This document shows, one piece after another, positions 44,666 to 54,245 of a DNA stretch of 64,000 bases. Position 1 is the first letter of the stretch. Each line of letters opens with the position of its first letter. Both the position numbers and the translations under genes were made by a program. Origin of the DNA: an uncultured Gammaproteobacteria bacterium (GTDB taxonomy: Bacteria; Pseudomonadota; Gammaproteobacteria; PS1; Pseudothioglobaceae); the NCBI GenBank assembly GCA_902509905.1, contig CABWZI010000008.1, positions 1-64,000 on the forward strand. Reading direction: 5' to 3'. The notes beneath the pieces were generated by a model, which had not been told where the DNA came from, did no database searches, and saw only the letters and a list, made by a program, of their open reading frames with translations.

Positions 44666-44899
44666 ATGGACAATAATTTACTTAGTGAAGCAATCAACCT
44701 AACCCTTTTTGGGATGGGATTTGTATTTGTATTTTTGGCTTTAATGGTGGTTCTGACTAGGTTTATGTCAGCTGCTGTCTTAAAAATCCAGCCTTTTGCA
44801 CCCAGTAATTCTGTTGCACCAATCCAAACGGATAATTTAATAGATGAGGATACAAAATCAATCATTGAGAAAGCAATTAAATTGCATACTGGAGCTTAA
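44666..44899 (+). CDS. oadG: Oxaloacetate decarboxylase gamma subunit
   Basis: A 77-residue single-span protein. A hydrophobic helix at about residues 12-38 (L-F-G-M-G-F-V-F-V-F-L-A-L) is preceded by the short polar start and followed by a soluble tail. The F-G-M-G-x-V-F-x-F-L pattern and place immediately before oadA fit OadG, which anchors the complex. Zinc-binding histidines of the tail are not evident. Confidence 0.85.
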   Translation: MDNNLLSEAINLTLFGMGFVFVFLALMVVLTRFMSAAVLKIQPFAPSNSVAPIQTDNLIDEDTKSIIEKAIKLHTGA

Positions 44900-44902
44900 T
44901 AT

Positions 44903-46687
44903 ATGTCAAATGATGTCAACACACAACCCGTAGGAATTACTGAACTTGTTTTAAGAGATGGGCACCAGTCACTTTTCGCAACTAGGATGAGAATCGATGA
45001 TATGCTGCCAATTGCTGAAAAGATAGATAAAGTGGGGTATTGGTCAACTGAATCATGGGGCGGCGCTACTTTTGATGCATGTATCCGGTTTTTGGGTGAA
45101 GACCCTTGGGATAGAATTAGAGAAATTAGCAAAGCGATGCCTAATACGCCGCAGCAGATGCTGCTTAGAGCGCAGAATTTATTAGGCTATCGTCATTACG
45201 GTGACGACGTGGTAAGGAATTTTGTTGATCGTTGCGCAGAAAATGGTGTTGGCGTTTTACGCATTTTTGATGCAATGAACGATATGCGAAACCTAAAAAC
45301 AGCGGTTGACCAAACGGTAAAAGTTGGTAAGCATGCACAGGGTACTATTTCTTACACACTTAGTCCAGTTCACACTACAGAGCTTTGGATTGATATGGCT
45401 AAGCAAATTGAAGATATGGGCGCTCATTCACTCTGTATTAAAGATATGGCTGGACTTCTTCAGCCTTATGTTGCCTATGACCTTGTGAAAAAACTGAAGA
45501 AGGCAATTGATATTCCTATACAGCTTCATGCCCATGCAACAACAGGCCTCTCAACAGCAACCTTAATTAAATCAATTGAGGCGGGCATTGATCGTGTAGA
45601 TACATCAATTGCTTCGATGAGCATGACATATGGGCACTCTTCGACTAATGCAGTGGTCTCAATTTTGGATCATGGTCCTCGCAAAACTGGCATCGATATG
45701 GAGCAGTTAGAAGAGATTGATGCTTACTTTAGAAAGGTGCGTCCAAAATATGCCAAATTTGAAGGTTCATTGAAAGGTATTGATCCTCGTATATTGTTGG
45801 CTCAAGTGCCTGGTGGCATGTTAACAAATATGGAAAGCCAGCTTCGGGAGAATAATGCTCTAGATAGACTCGATGAGGTATTAAAAGAGATCCCACGCGT
45901 AAGGGAAGATCTAGGTTATATTCCTCTTGTAACACCAACATCTCAGATTGTGGGTACTCAAGCTGTTATGAATGTTTTACTGGGTGAGCGTTATAAATCA
46001 ATTGCAAAAGAGTCAGCAGGAATACTTAAGGGTGAATATGGCGCATCACCTGCGCCTGTCAATGCTGAACTTCAGGCCCGTGTTCTTGATGGTGGTGAGG
46101 CAATTACCTGTCGTCCAGCAGATAATATTGATCCAGAAATGGATACCTTGGAAGCAGAATTCGATTCAATCATTGCAGAAAAAGGTATCAAACTAGTAAA
46201 TGAAAAAATTGATGATTTGTTAATTTACATTCTATTTCCGCAAGTGGGAATGCAGTTCTTAGAAAATCGAAATAATCCTGATTTCTTCGAGCCAGTTCCG
46301 CAGGCTCCAAGTGAAGGGCCAAAAGAAGATGCTGTTTATACAGTCAAACATAATGGCCAAGAGTATGTTGTTGAAGTGAAATCTGGTGGAGATATTTCTT
46401 CAATCCAGGTTGCTGGACAGGCATCTGCAGTGCCTCAAGCATCAGCGCCTCAAGCAGCAACACCTGCAGTTAATGCTGAAGACATTCCAGCACCACTTGC
46501 TGGTAATATCTGGAAGGTTTTGGTTTCACCAAACCAACAAATTAATGAAGGAGACACGCTTGTTATTCTTGAGGCAATGAAAATGGAAACTGAAGTTAAA
46601 GCTGCTCGATCAGGAACAGTTGTAGCCGTCAATGTTAGTGAGGGTGATCAGGTTTCTGCTGGACAAGCAATAATTTCTTTAGCTTAA
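44903..46687 (+). CDS. oadA: Oxaloacetate decarboxylase alpha subunit
   Basis: A 594-residue biotin enzyme with an N-terminal carboxyltransferase domain (L-R-D-G-H-Q-S-L, then K-D-M-A-G-L and H-A-H-A-T-T-G for the metal site), an alanine/proline-rich linker near 490-515, and a C-terminal biotinyl domain. Lys560 in E-A-M-K-M-E is biotinylated. It removes CO2 from oxaloacetate, and the membrane OadB uses the carboxybiotin to pump sodium. Pyruvate carboxylase-B-type proteins are similar, but the flanking oadG and oadB settle the call. Confidence 0.95.
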   Translation: MSNDVNTQPVGITELVLRDGHQSLFATRMRIDDMLPIAEKIDKVGYWSTESWGGATFDACIRFLGEDPWDRIREISKAMPNTPQQMLLRAQNLLGYRHYGDDVVRNFVDRCAENGVGVLRIFDAMNDMRNLKTAVDQTVKVGKHAQGTISYTLSPVHTTELWIDMAKQIEDMGAHSLCIKDMAGLLQPYVAYDLVKKLKKAIDIPIQLHAHATTGLSTATLIKSIEAGIDRVDTSIASMSMTYGHSSTNAVVSILDHGPRKTGIDMEQLEEIDAYFRKVRPKYAKFEGSLKGIDPRILLAQVPGGMLTNMESQLRENNALDRLDEVLKEIPRVREDLGYIPLVTPTSQIVGTQAVMNVLLGERYKSIAKESAGILKGEYGASPAPVNAELQARVLDGGEAITCRPADNIDPEMDTLEAEFDSIIAEKGIKLVNEKIDDLLIYILFPQVGMQFLENRNNPDFFEPVPQAPSEGPKEDAVYTVKHNGQEYVVEVKSGGDISSIQVAGQASAVPQASAPQAATPAVNAEDIPAPLAGNIWKVLVSPNQQINEGDTLVILEAMKMETEVKAARSGTVVAVNVSEGDQVSAGQAIISLA

Positions 46688-46693
46688 TCAATT

Positions 46694-47995
46694 ATGGAAA
46701 ATTTATACACTCTGTTGGAAAACTCTGGGCTCTATCAGCTAGACTTTGGTTCTGGGGCGATGATATTAGTTGGTCTTCTGTTGTTGTACCTTGCAATCGT
46801 AAAAAAATTTGAACCCTTGCTTTTACTGCCAATTGGATTTGGTGCAATTTTAAGTAATATCCCTGGTGCTGGGCTTGCTTTATCTGCTATGGGAAGTGCA
46901 ATTTATGCAGCTGATCCTGAAGTTTTAAGTGCTTTGGCTAACAGCCTTAATTTGGCGAGTTGGAATACAGCTTCAGAGATTTATGATGCATTTAAAGAAA
47001 GTTCTGGTGCTCAGCACGCTTTGGCAATTCAAACTGTAAGTGATTTGGGATATAGGGATGGAATGTTGTACACTTTTTATACTATTGCAATTGCTAGCGG
47101 GATAGCTCCTTTAATCATTTTTATGGGTGTTGGTGCGATGACAGACTTTGGACCACTTTTGGCCAATCCCAAGACTTTACTTCTGGGAGCTGCAGCACAA
47201 TTCGGTATTTTTGCAACGTTGTTAGGTGCGATTGCGTTGACATCCCTAGGTATATTTGACTTTAGTCTAAAGCAAGCAGCAGCGATTGGTATTATTGGAG
47301 GTGCGGATGGACCAACCTCTATTTATGTTGCTTCAAAATTAGCTCCTGAATTGCTTGGTGCTATTGCAGTTGCCTCATACTCTTATATGGCACTAGTGCC
47401 ACTCATTCAGCCGCCAATTATGAAGTTTTTTACGACAGAAACAGAGCGTCAAATACAAATGGTACAACTGCGTGAAGTGTCAAAGACTGAGAAAATTGTA
47501 TTTCCAATCATGCTATTGTTGCTTGTTGGTTTACTGCTTCCAGATGCCGCCCCTCTTCTTGGAATGTTTGCTTTTGGAAATCTGATGAAAGAGTGTGGTG
47601 TGGTTGACCGTTTAAGTGATACAACTCAAAATGCTCTCATTAATATTGTGACCATTTTTCTTGGACTGGCTGTTGGTTCTAAATTAATTGCAGCAGAGTT
47701 CTTAAAACTAGATACTTTAGGAATTTTATTGTTAGGTATGGTTGCCTTTGCTATCGGAACAATGAGTGGATTATTGATGGCGAAGTTGATGAATGTATTT
47801 AGCAAAACAAAAATAAACCCACTGATTGGCTCTGCTGGTGTTTCTGCAGTTCCAATGGCTGCTCGAGTTTCAAACAGAGTGGGTCTTGAATCTAACCCTC
47901 AAAACTTCTTATTGATGCACGCAATGGGTCCAAACGTCGCCGGCGTTATTGGATCTGCAATCGCTGCAGGAATTATGATTCAGTTTTTAGCCTAG
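46694..47995 (+). CDS. oadB: Oxaloacetate decarboxylase beta subunit (sodium pump)
   Basis: A 433-residue membrane protein with about nine or more membrane segments. [10 protein letters not shown] is the sodium-binding and carboxybiotin-decarboxylating motif, and [10 protein letters not shown] near the C-terminus is also typical. It lies six bases after oadA. It exports sodium as carboxybiotin is decarboxylated, suggesting a sodium gradient has a role in this marine organism's energetics. Confidence 0.95.
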   Translation: MENLYTLLENSGLYQLDFGSGAMILVGLLLLYLAIVKKFEPLLLLPIGFGAILSNIPGAGLALSAMGSAIYAADPEVLSALANSLNLASWNTASEIYDAFKESSGAQHALAIQTVSDLGYRDGMLYTFYTIAIASGIAPLIIFMGVGAMTDFGPLLANPKTLLLGAAAQFGIFATLLGAIALTSLGIFDFSLKQAAAIGIIGGADGPTSIYVASKLAPELLGAIAVASYSYMALVPLIQPPIMKFFTTETERQIQMVQLREVSKTEKIVFPIMLLLLVGLLLPDAAPLLGMFAFGNLMKECGVVDRLSDTTQNALINIVTIFLGLAVGSKLIAAEFLKLDTLGILLLGMVAFAIGTMSGLLMAKLMNVFSKTKINPLIGSAGVSAVPMAARVSNRVGLESNPQNFLLMHAMGPNVAGVIGSAIAAGIMIQFLA

Positions 47996-48007
47996 ATTCA
48001 GAGCTCT

Positions 48008-48841
48008 TTATTTATCAATCAGCGGTGCATTCATTTTTTTAGGGATACTGAGCCCCAGTATTGACAAAATACTGGGAGCTACCGAAAGTTGAGAGACTTC
48101 TTTGCTCCCTACACCAGGTATTGGATGACCAATGTCATAAAAAGGCGTCCATCTTTCAATTTCACTGCTACCACCATGATTACCAGAGTCCGTAAATCCA
48201 TGATCTGATGTAATTAAAATTCGGTATCCTTCCTCGATCCAAAAAGGAACATGTTGAGCTAATTGATTATTCACTTGCCATGCTTGCTTTGCGTATTCGA
48301 GTGAGTTTCCTCCAAATTTGTGACCAATAGAATCACAACTGCAAGAATGAATCATTAGATAGTGGGGCTCATATCGACTAACCAACATACTCGCTTGATT
48401 CATTAAATCATGATCTGATGGTAATGCAATATTAAACGCTGAATAACCATTCTCTGAATAAAAACGTCCATGCTGTATAGCTTGATCAGGATCATTAACC
48501 TCTTGATCTCTAATCGGAATATAGGGATCTTCATTATACAAAGTGGAAAAAAAGGAGTGCGCGGCAGCAGCTGTTACTAATCCGCTAGCCTTAGCAATTG
48601 CGAAGATATTTTTAAATTTAGATTTACGAAGATTGTCGTTAGAAGTTATGCCATGCTCCAAAGGCTCAAGTCCTGTATGAAGCGTTTCATAGATTGGTGC
48701 AGATAAGGTAGGCAAAACTGCAATCATTTTCATTCTTCGTGCCTTTTTTGACTCCACAAGGGCTTCTAAATAACCACACTGTTCAATTGCAGTCTGATAC
48801 TTTAGTCCATCGATTATGACAAGAATTACTTTATCTTTCAT
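48008..48841 (-). CDS. Alkaline phosphatase-superfamily phosphodiesterase
   Basis: A 277-residue protein of the nucleotide pyrophosphatase/phosphodiesterase type. I-I-D-G-L is the first metal site, L-P-T-L-S-A-P carries the nucleophile, and S-D-H-G-F-T-D-S-G-N-H-G-G holds the second site. I chose ATG 48841, which overlaps lolD by 11 bases; ATG 48853 would add four residues. No signal peptide is seen, so it appears cytoplasmic. The substrate is unknown. Confidence 0.8.
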   Translation of the reverse strand: MKDKVILVIIDGLKYQTAIEQCGYLEALVESKKARRMKMIAVLPTLSAPIYETLHTGLEPLEHGITSNDNLRKSKFKNIFAIAKASGLVTAAAAHSFFSTLYNEDPYIPIRDQEVNDPDQAIQHGRFYSENGYSAFNIALPSDHDLMNQASMLVSRYEPHYLMIHSCSCDSIGHKFGGNSLEYAKQAWQVNNQLAQHVPFWIEEGYRILITSDHGFTDSGNHGGSSEIERWTPFYDIGHPIPGVGSKEVSQLSVAPSILSILGLSIPKKMNAPLIDK

Positions 48842-49508
48842 TAAGGCTGCCATCAGTTAAATCGAAACGCCTTGACATCTTATTGGCTATAGAAAGGTCA
48901 TGGGTAACTATCAAAAGCGCTGTATTTTGATTGTTATTAAGCTCGATAATCAAATCCAATACATCTCGAGCATTTTTTTCATCTAAATTACCAGTAGGTT
49001 CATCAGCTAAAAGACAGGCAGGCTCTGTAATCATTGCTCTTGCAATAGCAACTCTCTGTCTCTCACCACCAGAAAGTTCAGAGGGTTTATGGGTGATACG
49101 ATTTTCTAATCCAACTTTTTTTAAGATATTTTCAGCTTTTTTTAGTGCTTCATTTTTATCAACATCATTAATAAGAAGAGGGAGAGCGGTATTGTAGATT
49201 GCTGAAAAATCTTTAAGCAAGTGATGAAATTGATAAACAAAGCCAAGATTTTTTGCTCTAAGTTCTGTTCTTTGGCGTTCTTTTAGATTAGAGATGTTAA
49301 TGTTATTTATGAGTACTTCGCCTTCTGATGGTGTATCAAGACCAGCCATTAAATTAAGGAGAGTGGATTTACCGCAGCCTGACTGACCAACGATCGCTAT
49401 TTTTTCATTAGTTTCAACTTTAAAGTTTAAATTATTAAGTACAGATGTCTTAGAATCTCCATCACCATAATTAAAACATAAGGACCGACACTCGATAATA
49501 TCACTCAT
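48831..49508 (-). CDS. lolD: Lipoprotein-releasing ABC transporter ATP-binding protein
   Basis: A 225-residue ABC ATPase. Walker A is G-Q-S-G-C-G-K-S-T-L, the signature is L-S-G-G-E-R-Q-R-V, and Walker B is C-L-L-A-D-E-P-T-G-N-L-D. It drives release of lipoproteins from the inner membrane to LolA. It overlaps lolC upstream by eight bases and the phosphodiesterase gene downstream. Confidence 0.94.
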   Translation of the reverse strand: MSDIIECRSLCFNYGDGDSKTSVLNNLNFKVETNEKIAIVGQSGCGKSTLLNLMAGLDTPSEGEVLINNINISNLKERQRTELRAKNLGFVYQFHHLLKDFSAIYNTALPLLINDVDKNEALKKAENILKKVGLENRITHKPSELSGGERQRVAIARAMITEPACLLADEPTGNLDEKNARDVLDLIIELNNNQNTALLIVTHDLSIANKMSRRFDLTDGSLNER

Positions 49509-50736
49509 GTCTCAATACCTCAGAAATATTAATTCTACCTGCACGTTTTGCTGGATATATGGCTGCAATAATGACTAAAACAAAAGAACCTATCACAATA
49601 CTAATGACATCACTTGGCATAATCTTTGATGGAAAACGATTGATATAAAAGACATCCTTAGGAAAAAATTGAAATCCAATAATGCTCTCAATTCCAGAAA
49701 TGACTGACTCGATGTTAACTGCTAAAAGTAATCCAAGAATAGTGCCTATGCTTATTCCAATTAAGCCAATACTGATCCCTTGATAATAAAAAATTTTAAC
49801 GATTCTTTTTGGTGTCATCCCTAGGGTTCTAAGAATTGCAATATCAGATTTTTTATCCGTGACTACCATCACCATCATAGAGACAATATTGAAGGCAGCT
49901 ACCGCAATTATTAATGAGAGGATAATAGCAATCATCTGTTTTTCAAGATTTAATGCCCTGATAAAATGCTTTTGTTGTTGCATCCAATCCACACCGTAAT
50001 AGCCATCACCTAAAGATCCTACAACTTCGTTTGTTATTTGATTCGCTTTAAATAGATCATCAACCTTGAGTCGAATTCCAGAAACTTTATTGCCAAGAGT
50101 AAATAAATCCTGAGCATCAAAAAGGTGAATAAAAGCTAATCCATTGTTATAGTCGTTCAGTCCAGCATTAAAAATACCACTAATAATAAAGCTTTGAGAT
50201 TGAGGAACTAGAATGCCCAGTGCATTTCTCGCTGGTGCGATAAGAGTTATTTCGTCACCCACTCCAGTACCCATCAGAGTTGCCAATCCCACACCAATTA
50301 TTGCAGAGGATTGGTTTTCCTCAAGGCTCAGCGATCCATATTTAATATCATCTAAGAGGACAGAAGTTAAAGATTCCTGGTCAATAATGATTCCTCGAAC
50401 GCTAACTCCTTGAGTTGCGCTCTTTGAGGTCATTAAAGCAAAGTCTTCAACATAAGGTGAGGAGGCGATAACGCGATCATTAGAATTAATTTTTATTTGA
50501 ATATCATCCCAACTTTCAATCGTATCATCTGACCCAGTTATATATGAGTGAGAAATGGTATTGAGAACTCTGTTTGTTAGTTCTTCATGAAAGCCGTTCA
50601 TCACAGACATGACTGTAATTAAGGACATTACAGCCAAAATGAGACCAATCATTGAGACGCCTGAAATGAAAGAAACAAAACCTTTTTTTCGGTTTGATCT
50701 TAAATATTGGTTGGAAATCTGAAATTCAACACTCAT
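49501..50736 (-). CDS. lolC: Lipoprotein-releasing system permease (LolC/LolE)
   Basis: A 411-residue permease with one N-terminal membrane helix (about 22-44), a large periplasmic MacB-type domain and three C-terminal helices of the FtsX domain. The start S-N-Q-Y-L-R-S-N-R-K-K-G-F-V-S-F-I is typical of LolC/E. Only one permease gene is present, so a single LolF-type protein may serve as both halves. Its start is divergent from lpxK. Confidence 0.9.
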   Translation of the reverse strand: MSVEFQISNQYLRSNRKKGFVSFISGVSMIGLILAVMSLITVMSVMNGFHEELTNRVLNTISHSYITGSDDTIESWDDIQIKINSNDRVIASSPYVEDFALMTSKSATQGVSVRGIIIDQESLTSVLLDDIKYGSLSLEENQSSAIIGVGLATLMGTGVGDEITLIAPARNALGILVPQSQSFIISGIFNAGLNDYNNGLAFIHLFDAQDLFTLGNKVSGIRLKVDDLFKANQITNEVVGSLGDGYYGVDWMQQQKHFIRALNLEKQMIAIILSLIIAVAAFNIVSMMVMVVTDKKSDIAILRTLGMTPKRIVKIFYYQGISIGLIGISIGTILGLLLAVNIESVISGIESIIGFQFFPKDVFYINRFPSKIMPSDVISIVIGSFVLVIIAAIYPAKRAGRINISEVLRHE

Positions 50737-50789
50737 GGTCAGAATATTTTGTCATAATAAATGTTTTTAAAGTAATTAAAGTCATCAAA

Positions 50790-51758
50790 ATGTTAGGCAA
50801 TCTAAGTTCTATAAACCATAGCAAGTTTGGCATTATCAACTTTTTACTTCTTCCTTTATCTTTAGTTTTTTATACCGTTTCTAGAATACACTTTTGGCTA
50901 TATAAGTCCAGTATTCTGAATGTTAAAAAGTCAAATGTACCAGTAGTTGTGGTTGGTAATATAACCGCTGGAGGAACCGGTAAAACTCCAATTGTGATTT
51001 CAATTGTAAATTATTTTGAATCAAGAAATAAAAAGGTAGGGGTGGTTTCTAGAGGTTATGGTGGTAATTATTCTAAGGAGGTTTTAGAAGTTTTGCCTGC
51101 AAGTAATCCAATGGAGTGTGGTGATGAACCTTTATTAATTAAGCAGAAAACTCATGCTGTAGTTGCAGTATCAAAAAAAAGAATCAAAGCGGTTGAGTAT
51201 TTGAGTCAACAATATCAACTAGACATTATTATTAGTGATGATGGCCTTCAGCACTATTCTATGGGGTGTGATATTGAAGTTGCGGTTATTGATGGAAAGA
51301 GCAGGTTAGGTAATGGCTTATTTCTACCTTCCGGCCCATTAAGAGACTCAAAAAATAGACTTAATTCTGTCGATTTTATAATCAATAATGGCTCATCTTT
51401 GGATGGAGAAATTTCTAGTCAATTAGAGTACAAGGGCTTTTTAAACTTAATTACAGGTGAAAAGAAAGATCTTGAATTTTTTAGGGGGAGGCGATGTTAC
51501 GCAGTTGCTGGAATAGGGAAGCCTAATAATTTCTTTTCAATTCTTGAAGATCTTGGAATTGACATCATAGCCAAACCATTTCCAGATCATTACCAGTTTA
51601 AGAAAGAAGATTTGAGTTTTGATAATGAATATCCAATCCTAATGACTTCTAAGGATTGTGTAAAATGTTCTCAGTTTGCATCTAGTGCGATGTGGCACTT
51701 GGATGTAAACGCAAAAATAGAACCTGAGTTTTATCATCAGTTGGAGTCAAAGTTGTGA
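50790..51758 (+). CDS. lpxK: Tetraacyldisaccharide 4'-kinase
   Basis: A 322-residue lipid A kinase. The P-loop reads [12 protein letters not shown], and S-R-G-Y-G-G, D-D-G-L-Q-H and P-F-P-D-H are the other family motifs. A hydrophobic N-terminal helix anchors it to the inner membrane. I chose ATG 50790; the upstream frame overlaps lolC and lacks the conserved start. The stop overlaps the next small gene's GTG. Confidence 0.93.
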   Translation: MLGNLSSINHSKFGIINFLLLPLSLVFYTVSRIHFWLYKSSILNVKKSNVPVVVVGNITAGGTGKTPIVISIVNYFESRNKKVGVVSRGYGGNYSKEVLEVLPASNPMECGDEPLLIKQKTHAVVAVSKKRIKAVEYLSQQYQLDIIISDDGLQHYSMGCDIEVAVIDGKSRLGNGLFLPSGPLRDSKNRLNSVDFIINNGSSLDGEISSQLEYKGFLNLITGEKKDLEFFRGRRCYAVAGIGKPNNFFSILEDLGIDIIAKPFPDHYQFKKEDLSFDNEYPILMTSKDCVKCSQFASSAMWHLDVNAKIEPEFYHQLESKL

Positions 51759-51925
51759 TTGATAATGATTTATTACAAATGCTCGTATGCCCCCTTAGTA
51801 AGGCGCCTTTAGAGCTAGTTGGTGAAGAGTTAATTTGTGAGAAAAGTCAATTAGCCTATCCAATTATTGATGGCATTCCAATTCTTCTCGTTGAAGAAGC
51901 CAGAAAAATAGAACCCTCAAAATAA
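51755..51925 (+). CDS. Trm112-like small protein (YcaR family)
   Basis: A 56-residue protein starting with GTG at 51755, inside the lpxK stop, and ending at the kdsB ATG (TAATG). It shows the YcaR/Trm112 pattern [14 protein letters not shown], then [12 protein letters not shown]. Two cysteines remain where some homologues have four. The lpxK-ycaR-kdsB order is common in gammaproteobacteria, which supports a real gene. Function is unclear. Confidence 0.87.
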   Translation: MIDNDLLQMLVCPLSKAPLELVGEELICEKSQLAYPIIDGIPILLVEEARKIEPSK

Positions 51926-52659
51926 TGGACTTTACCATTATTATTCCTGCCAGATACGCTTCAAGTCGATTACCGGCAAAACTATTAAAGGACATTAATG
52001 GGAAAACTCTTATTGAGCACACATACTCAAATGCAATCAAGAGCAATGCTGCACGAGTGATCATTGCAACAGATGATGAGAAAATAAGGCAAGTTGCACT
52101 AGACTTTGGTGCCGAGGTATGTATGACCAGTCTGAAGCATACTTCAGGCACATCTCGTTTGTCTCAAGTCGTTTCTGACTTGAACTTTGAGGATCATCAA
52201 ATCATTGTAAATTTGCAGGGTGATGAGCCAATGATGGCTCCTGAAGCGTTGAATCAAGTGGCTTCAAACCTAGCTACTTCAGGTATGAGTGTGGCAACTT
52301 TGTGTGAAAAAATTAATTCGCAAGAGGAATACTTTGACGAGAACTGCGTCAAAGTTGTATATAATTCGCGCGGAAAAGCTTTATATTTCTCAAGATCTCC
52401 TGTTCCAGCATTTAGATCTAGCAGTGAGATAGATTTAGATCTTTGCTTTAGGCATGTTGGTTTGTATGCCTATAAAGCAGATTTCTTAAAAGGGCATTCT
52501 AAGATGAAAGTATCTAGCCTCGAGATTGCTGAAAAATTAGAGCAGCTTACTTTTTTAGCAAACGGGTTTGATATACATGTTGAGATTTCTACAGCTGAAA
52601 CTGGATTAGGTGTGGATACAGAGAGTGATTTAAAAAAAGTAAAAAAGGAATTTAAATAA
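51925..52659 (+). CDS. kdsB: 3-deoxy-manno-octulosonate cytidylyltransferase
   Basis: A 244-residue CMP-Kdo synthetase. I-I-P-A-R-Y-A-S-S-R-L-P-A-K is the nucleotide-binding start, I-V-N-L-Q-G-D-E-P is the metal-binding region and F-R-H-V-G-L-Y-A-Y is typical. It activates Kdo for lipopolysaccharide. It starts in the stop of the small upstream gene and ends in the folD start. kdsA is also in this window, at the far end. Confidence 0.94.
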   Translation: MDFTIIIPARYASSRLPAKLLKDINGKTLIEHTYSNAIKSNAARVIIATDDEKIRQVALDFGAEVCMTSLKHTSGTSRLSQVVSDLNFEDHQIIVNLQGDEPMMAPEALNQVASNLATSGMSVATLCEKINSQEEYFDENCVKVVYNSRGKALYFSRSPVPAFRSSSEIDLDLCFRHVGLYAYKADFLKGHSKMKVSSLEIAEKLEQLTFLANGFDIHVEISTAETGLGVDTESDLKKVKKEFK

Positions 52660-53492
52660 TGAATATTATTGACGGTAAAGAAATTGCAAAAAATCTTCGT
52701 TCAAAAATTGCTGAAGAGGTAAGTACTTTTGAGCGTCCACCAGGCCTTGCTGTTATTTTGGTTGGTGAAGATCCAGCATCAGCTGTTTATGTTCGAAATA
52801 AAGAGCTTGCTTGCAAACAAGCTGGTTTTTTTTCTGACAAGATTATTAAGTCCGAAAACATAACTGAAGAGCAGTTACTTGAAGAGGTGGAGCGATTGAA
52901 TAATAATCCACAGATTGATGGTATTCTTGTGCAACTTCCGTTGCCCAAACATATCGATGCAAACAAAGTCATTGAACATATTTCTCCACTAAAAGATGTT
53001 GATGGTTTTCATAGTGAGAACATTGGCAAGTTAATGCAAAATAAGTCTCATTTGAGACCCTGTACACCTAAAGGTGTAATGACAATGTTAGAGTCAATTG
53101 ATTGTCAGATTGAAGGCATGAATTGTGTGGTCATTGGTGCTTCCAATATTGTTGGAAGACCCATGGCGATGGAGCTGTTAAATGCTAGAGGTACTGTCAC
53201 AATTTGTAATAGCAAAACAAAGGATCTCCCAGGCAAAGTAAGAGAGGCTGACATCCTCGTTGTTGGCGTTGGCATTCCAAAGATGGTTAAAGGTGATTGG
53301 GTTAAGGAAGGAGCAGTCGTGATCGATGTAGGAATCAATCGTTTAGAGGATGGTTCGCTTGTTGGAGATGTTGATTATGATGCTATTAAAGATACAGCTG
53401 GAGCAATAACACCAGTTCCTGGAGGAGTTGGCCCAATGACTATAGCTACTTTGCTTGAAAATACTTTGATTGCTTATAAGCAAAGTCTATGA
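52659..53492 (+). CDS. folD: Methylenetetrahydrofolate dehydrogenase/cyclohydrolase
   Basis: A 277-residue bifunctional enzyme interconverting one-carbon tetrahydrofolates. S-A-V-Y-V-R-N-K with the catalytic Lys, G-I-L-V-Q-L-P-L-P, V-V-I-G-A-S-N-I-V-G-R-P and the closing T-P-V-P-G-G-V-G-P-M-T are all present. It overlaps kdsB by one base and the next gene by four. Confidence 0.96.
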   Translation: MNIIDGKEIAKNLRSKIAEEVSTFERPPGLAVILVGEDPASAVYVRNKELACKQAGFFSDKIIKSENITEEQLLEEVERLNNNPQIDGILVQLPLPKHIDANKVIEHISPLKDVDGFHSENIGKLMQNKSHLRPCTPKGVMTMLESIDCQIEGMNCVVIGASNIVGRPMAMELLNARGTVTICNSKTKDLPGKVREADILVVGVGIPKMVKGDWVKEGAVVIDVGINRLEDGSLVGDVDYDAIKDTAGAITPVPGGVGPMTIATLLENTLIAYKQSL

Positions 53493-53854
53493 GATTAATC
53501 TTAAAGCTCCTTAGAGAGGGTTCTGGAAGAATTTTAATTTTCTTAGACTGGATGATTAAGCCAAGAGTTGTTCAAAGGAGCTCTGAAAAACAATTACAGG
53601 TTGATAATCAAACTGAGTCACTTAAGCTTTATGAATTCTATGCTTGTCCTTTTTGTATCAAAACTCGAAGAGCAATTAAACGATTAAATTTAAAACTAGA
53701 GACTCGTAATGCTCAGCAAGGTGATTTCAGAAAAGAGCTCGAATTGAACGGAGGCAAAGTACAAGTTCCATGCCTCAGAATTGATTATGCTGGAGAAGTG
53801 AGTTGGCTTTATGAGTCTGACGATATAATTAATTATCTAGAAAAGCATTTTTAA
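53489..53854 (+). CDS. Glutaredoxin-like protein with N-terminal extension
   Basis: A 121-residue protein. The first 45 residues include a hydrophobic stretch (R-I-L-I-F-L-D-W-M) and may be a membrane anchor. The thioredoxin-fold domain follows with C-P-F-C at about residues 53-56, V-P-C-L-R-I-D and S-D-D-I-I-N-Y-L. This matches glutaredoxin/GST-N-type proteins that reduce disulfides with glutathione. It overlaps folD by four bases. Confidence 0.82.
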   Translation: MRLILKLLREGSGRILIFLDWMIKPRVVQRSSEKQLQVDNQTESLKLYEFYACPFCIKTRRAIKRLNLKLETRNAQQGDFRKELELNGGKVQVPCLRIDYAGEVSWLYESDDIINYLEKHF

Positions 53855-53873
53855 ATAGATACATCATTAATCT

Positions 53874-54245
53874 ATGATTTACATTCATGGTGGCAATAAG
53901 GAACAAATAGAGCTCTCGCGACAATTGTTTAATTTTTGCTGTAATGGTTTATTTAATAAGAACAACCTTCCTACTATAGACCTCACTATCCATAAGGTTC
54001 AAGACGCTCTGGCATGGACAGATTATGAGGGCGATGGAAAATTTTTCATCGAGATTGAAGAGTCATTAGATCAGAAAAAATTTATCATTACGATGTGCCA
54101 TGAAATGATCCATGTTTGCCAGTTTCTAGCAGAAGTTGAGGTGAGTGAATTATCAGCCTATCAGTATGAAGAAAAGCTTGCAGAGCAGTTTTATCATGAA
54201 GAGTTAGAGAGGCATGGAAGTGAGCTAGATCTCAATGAGGACTAG
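53874..54245 (+). CDS. SprT-like metallopeptidase-fold small protein
   Basis: A 123-residue protein. M-C-H-E-M-I-H-V-C holds the zinc-binding H-E-x-x-H; the third ligand may be in the later H-E-E-L-E. SprT-like proteins are longer, so this is a minimal form without the C-terminal zinc ribbon. A conserved-fold enzyme or a DNA-repair relative are both possible. It starts 19 bases after the glutaredoxin-like gene and overlaps the purK end by four bases on the other strand. Confidence 0.55.
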   Translation: MIYIHGGNKEQIELSRQLFNFCCNGLFNKNNLPTIDLTIHKVQDALAWTDYEGDGKFFIEIEESLDQKKFIITMCHEMIHVCQFLAEVEVSELSAYQYEEKLAEQFYHEELERHGSELDLNED

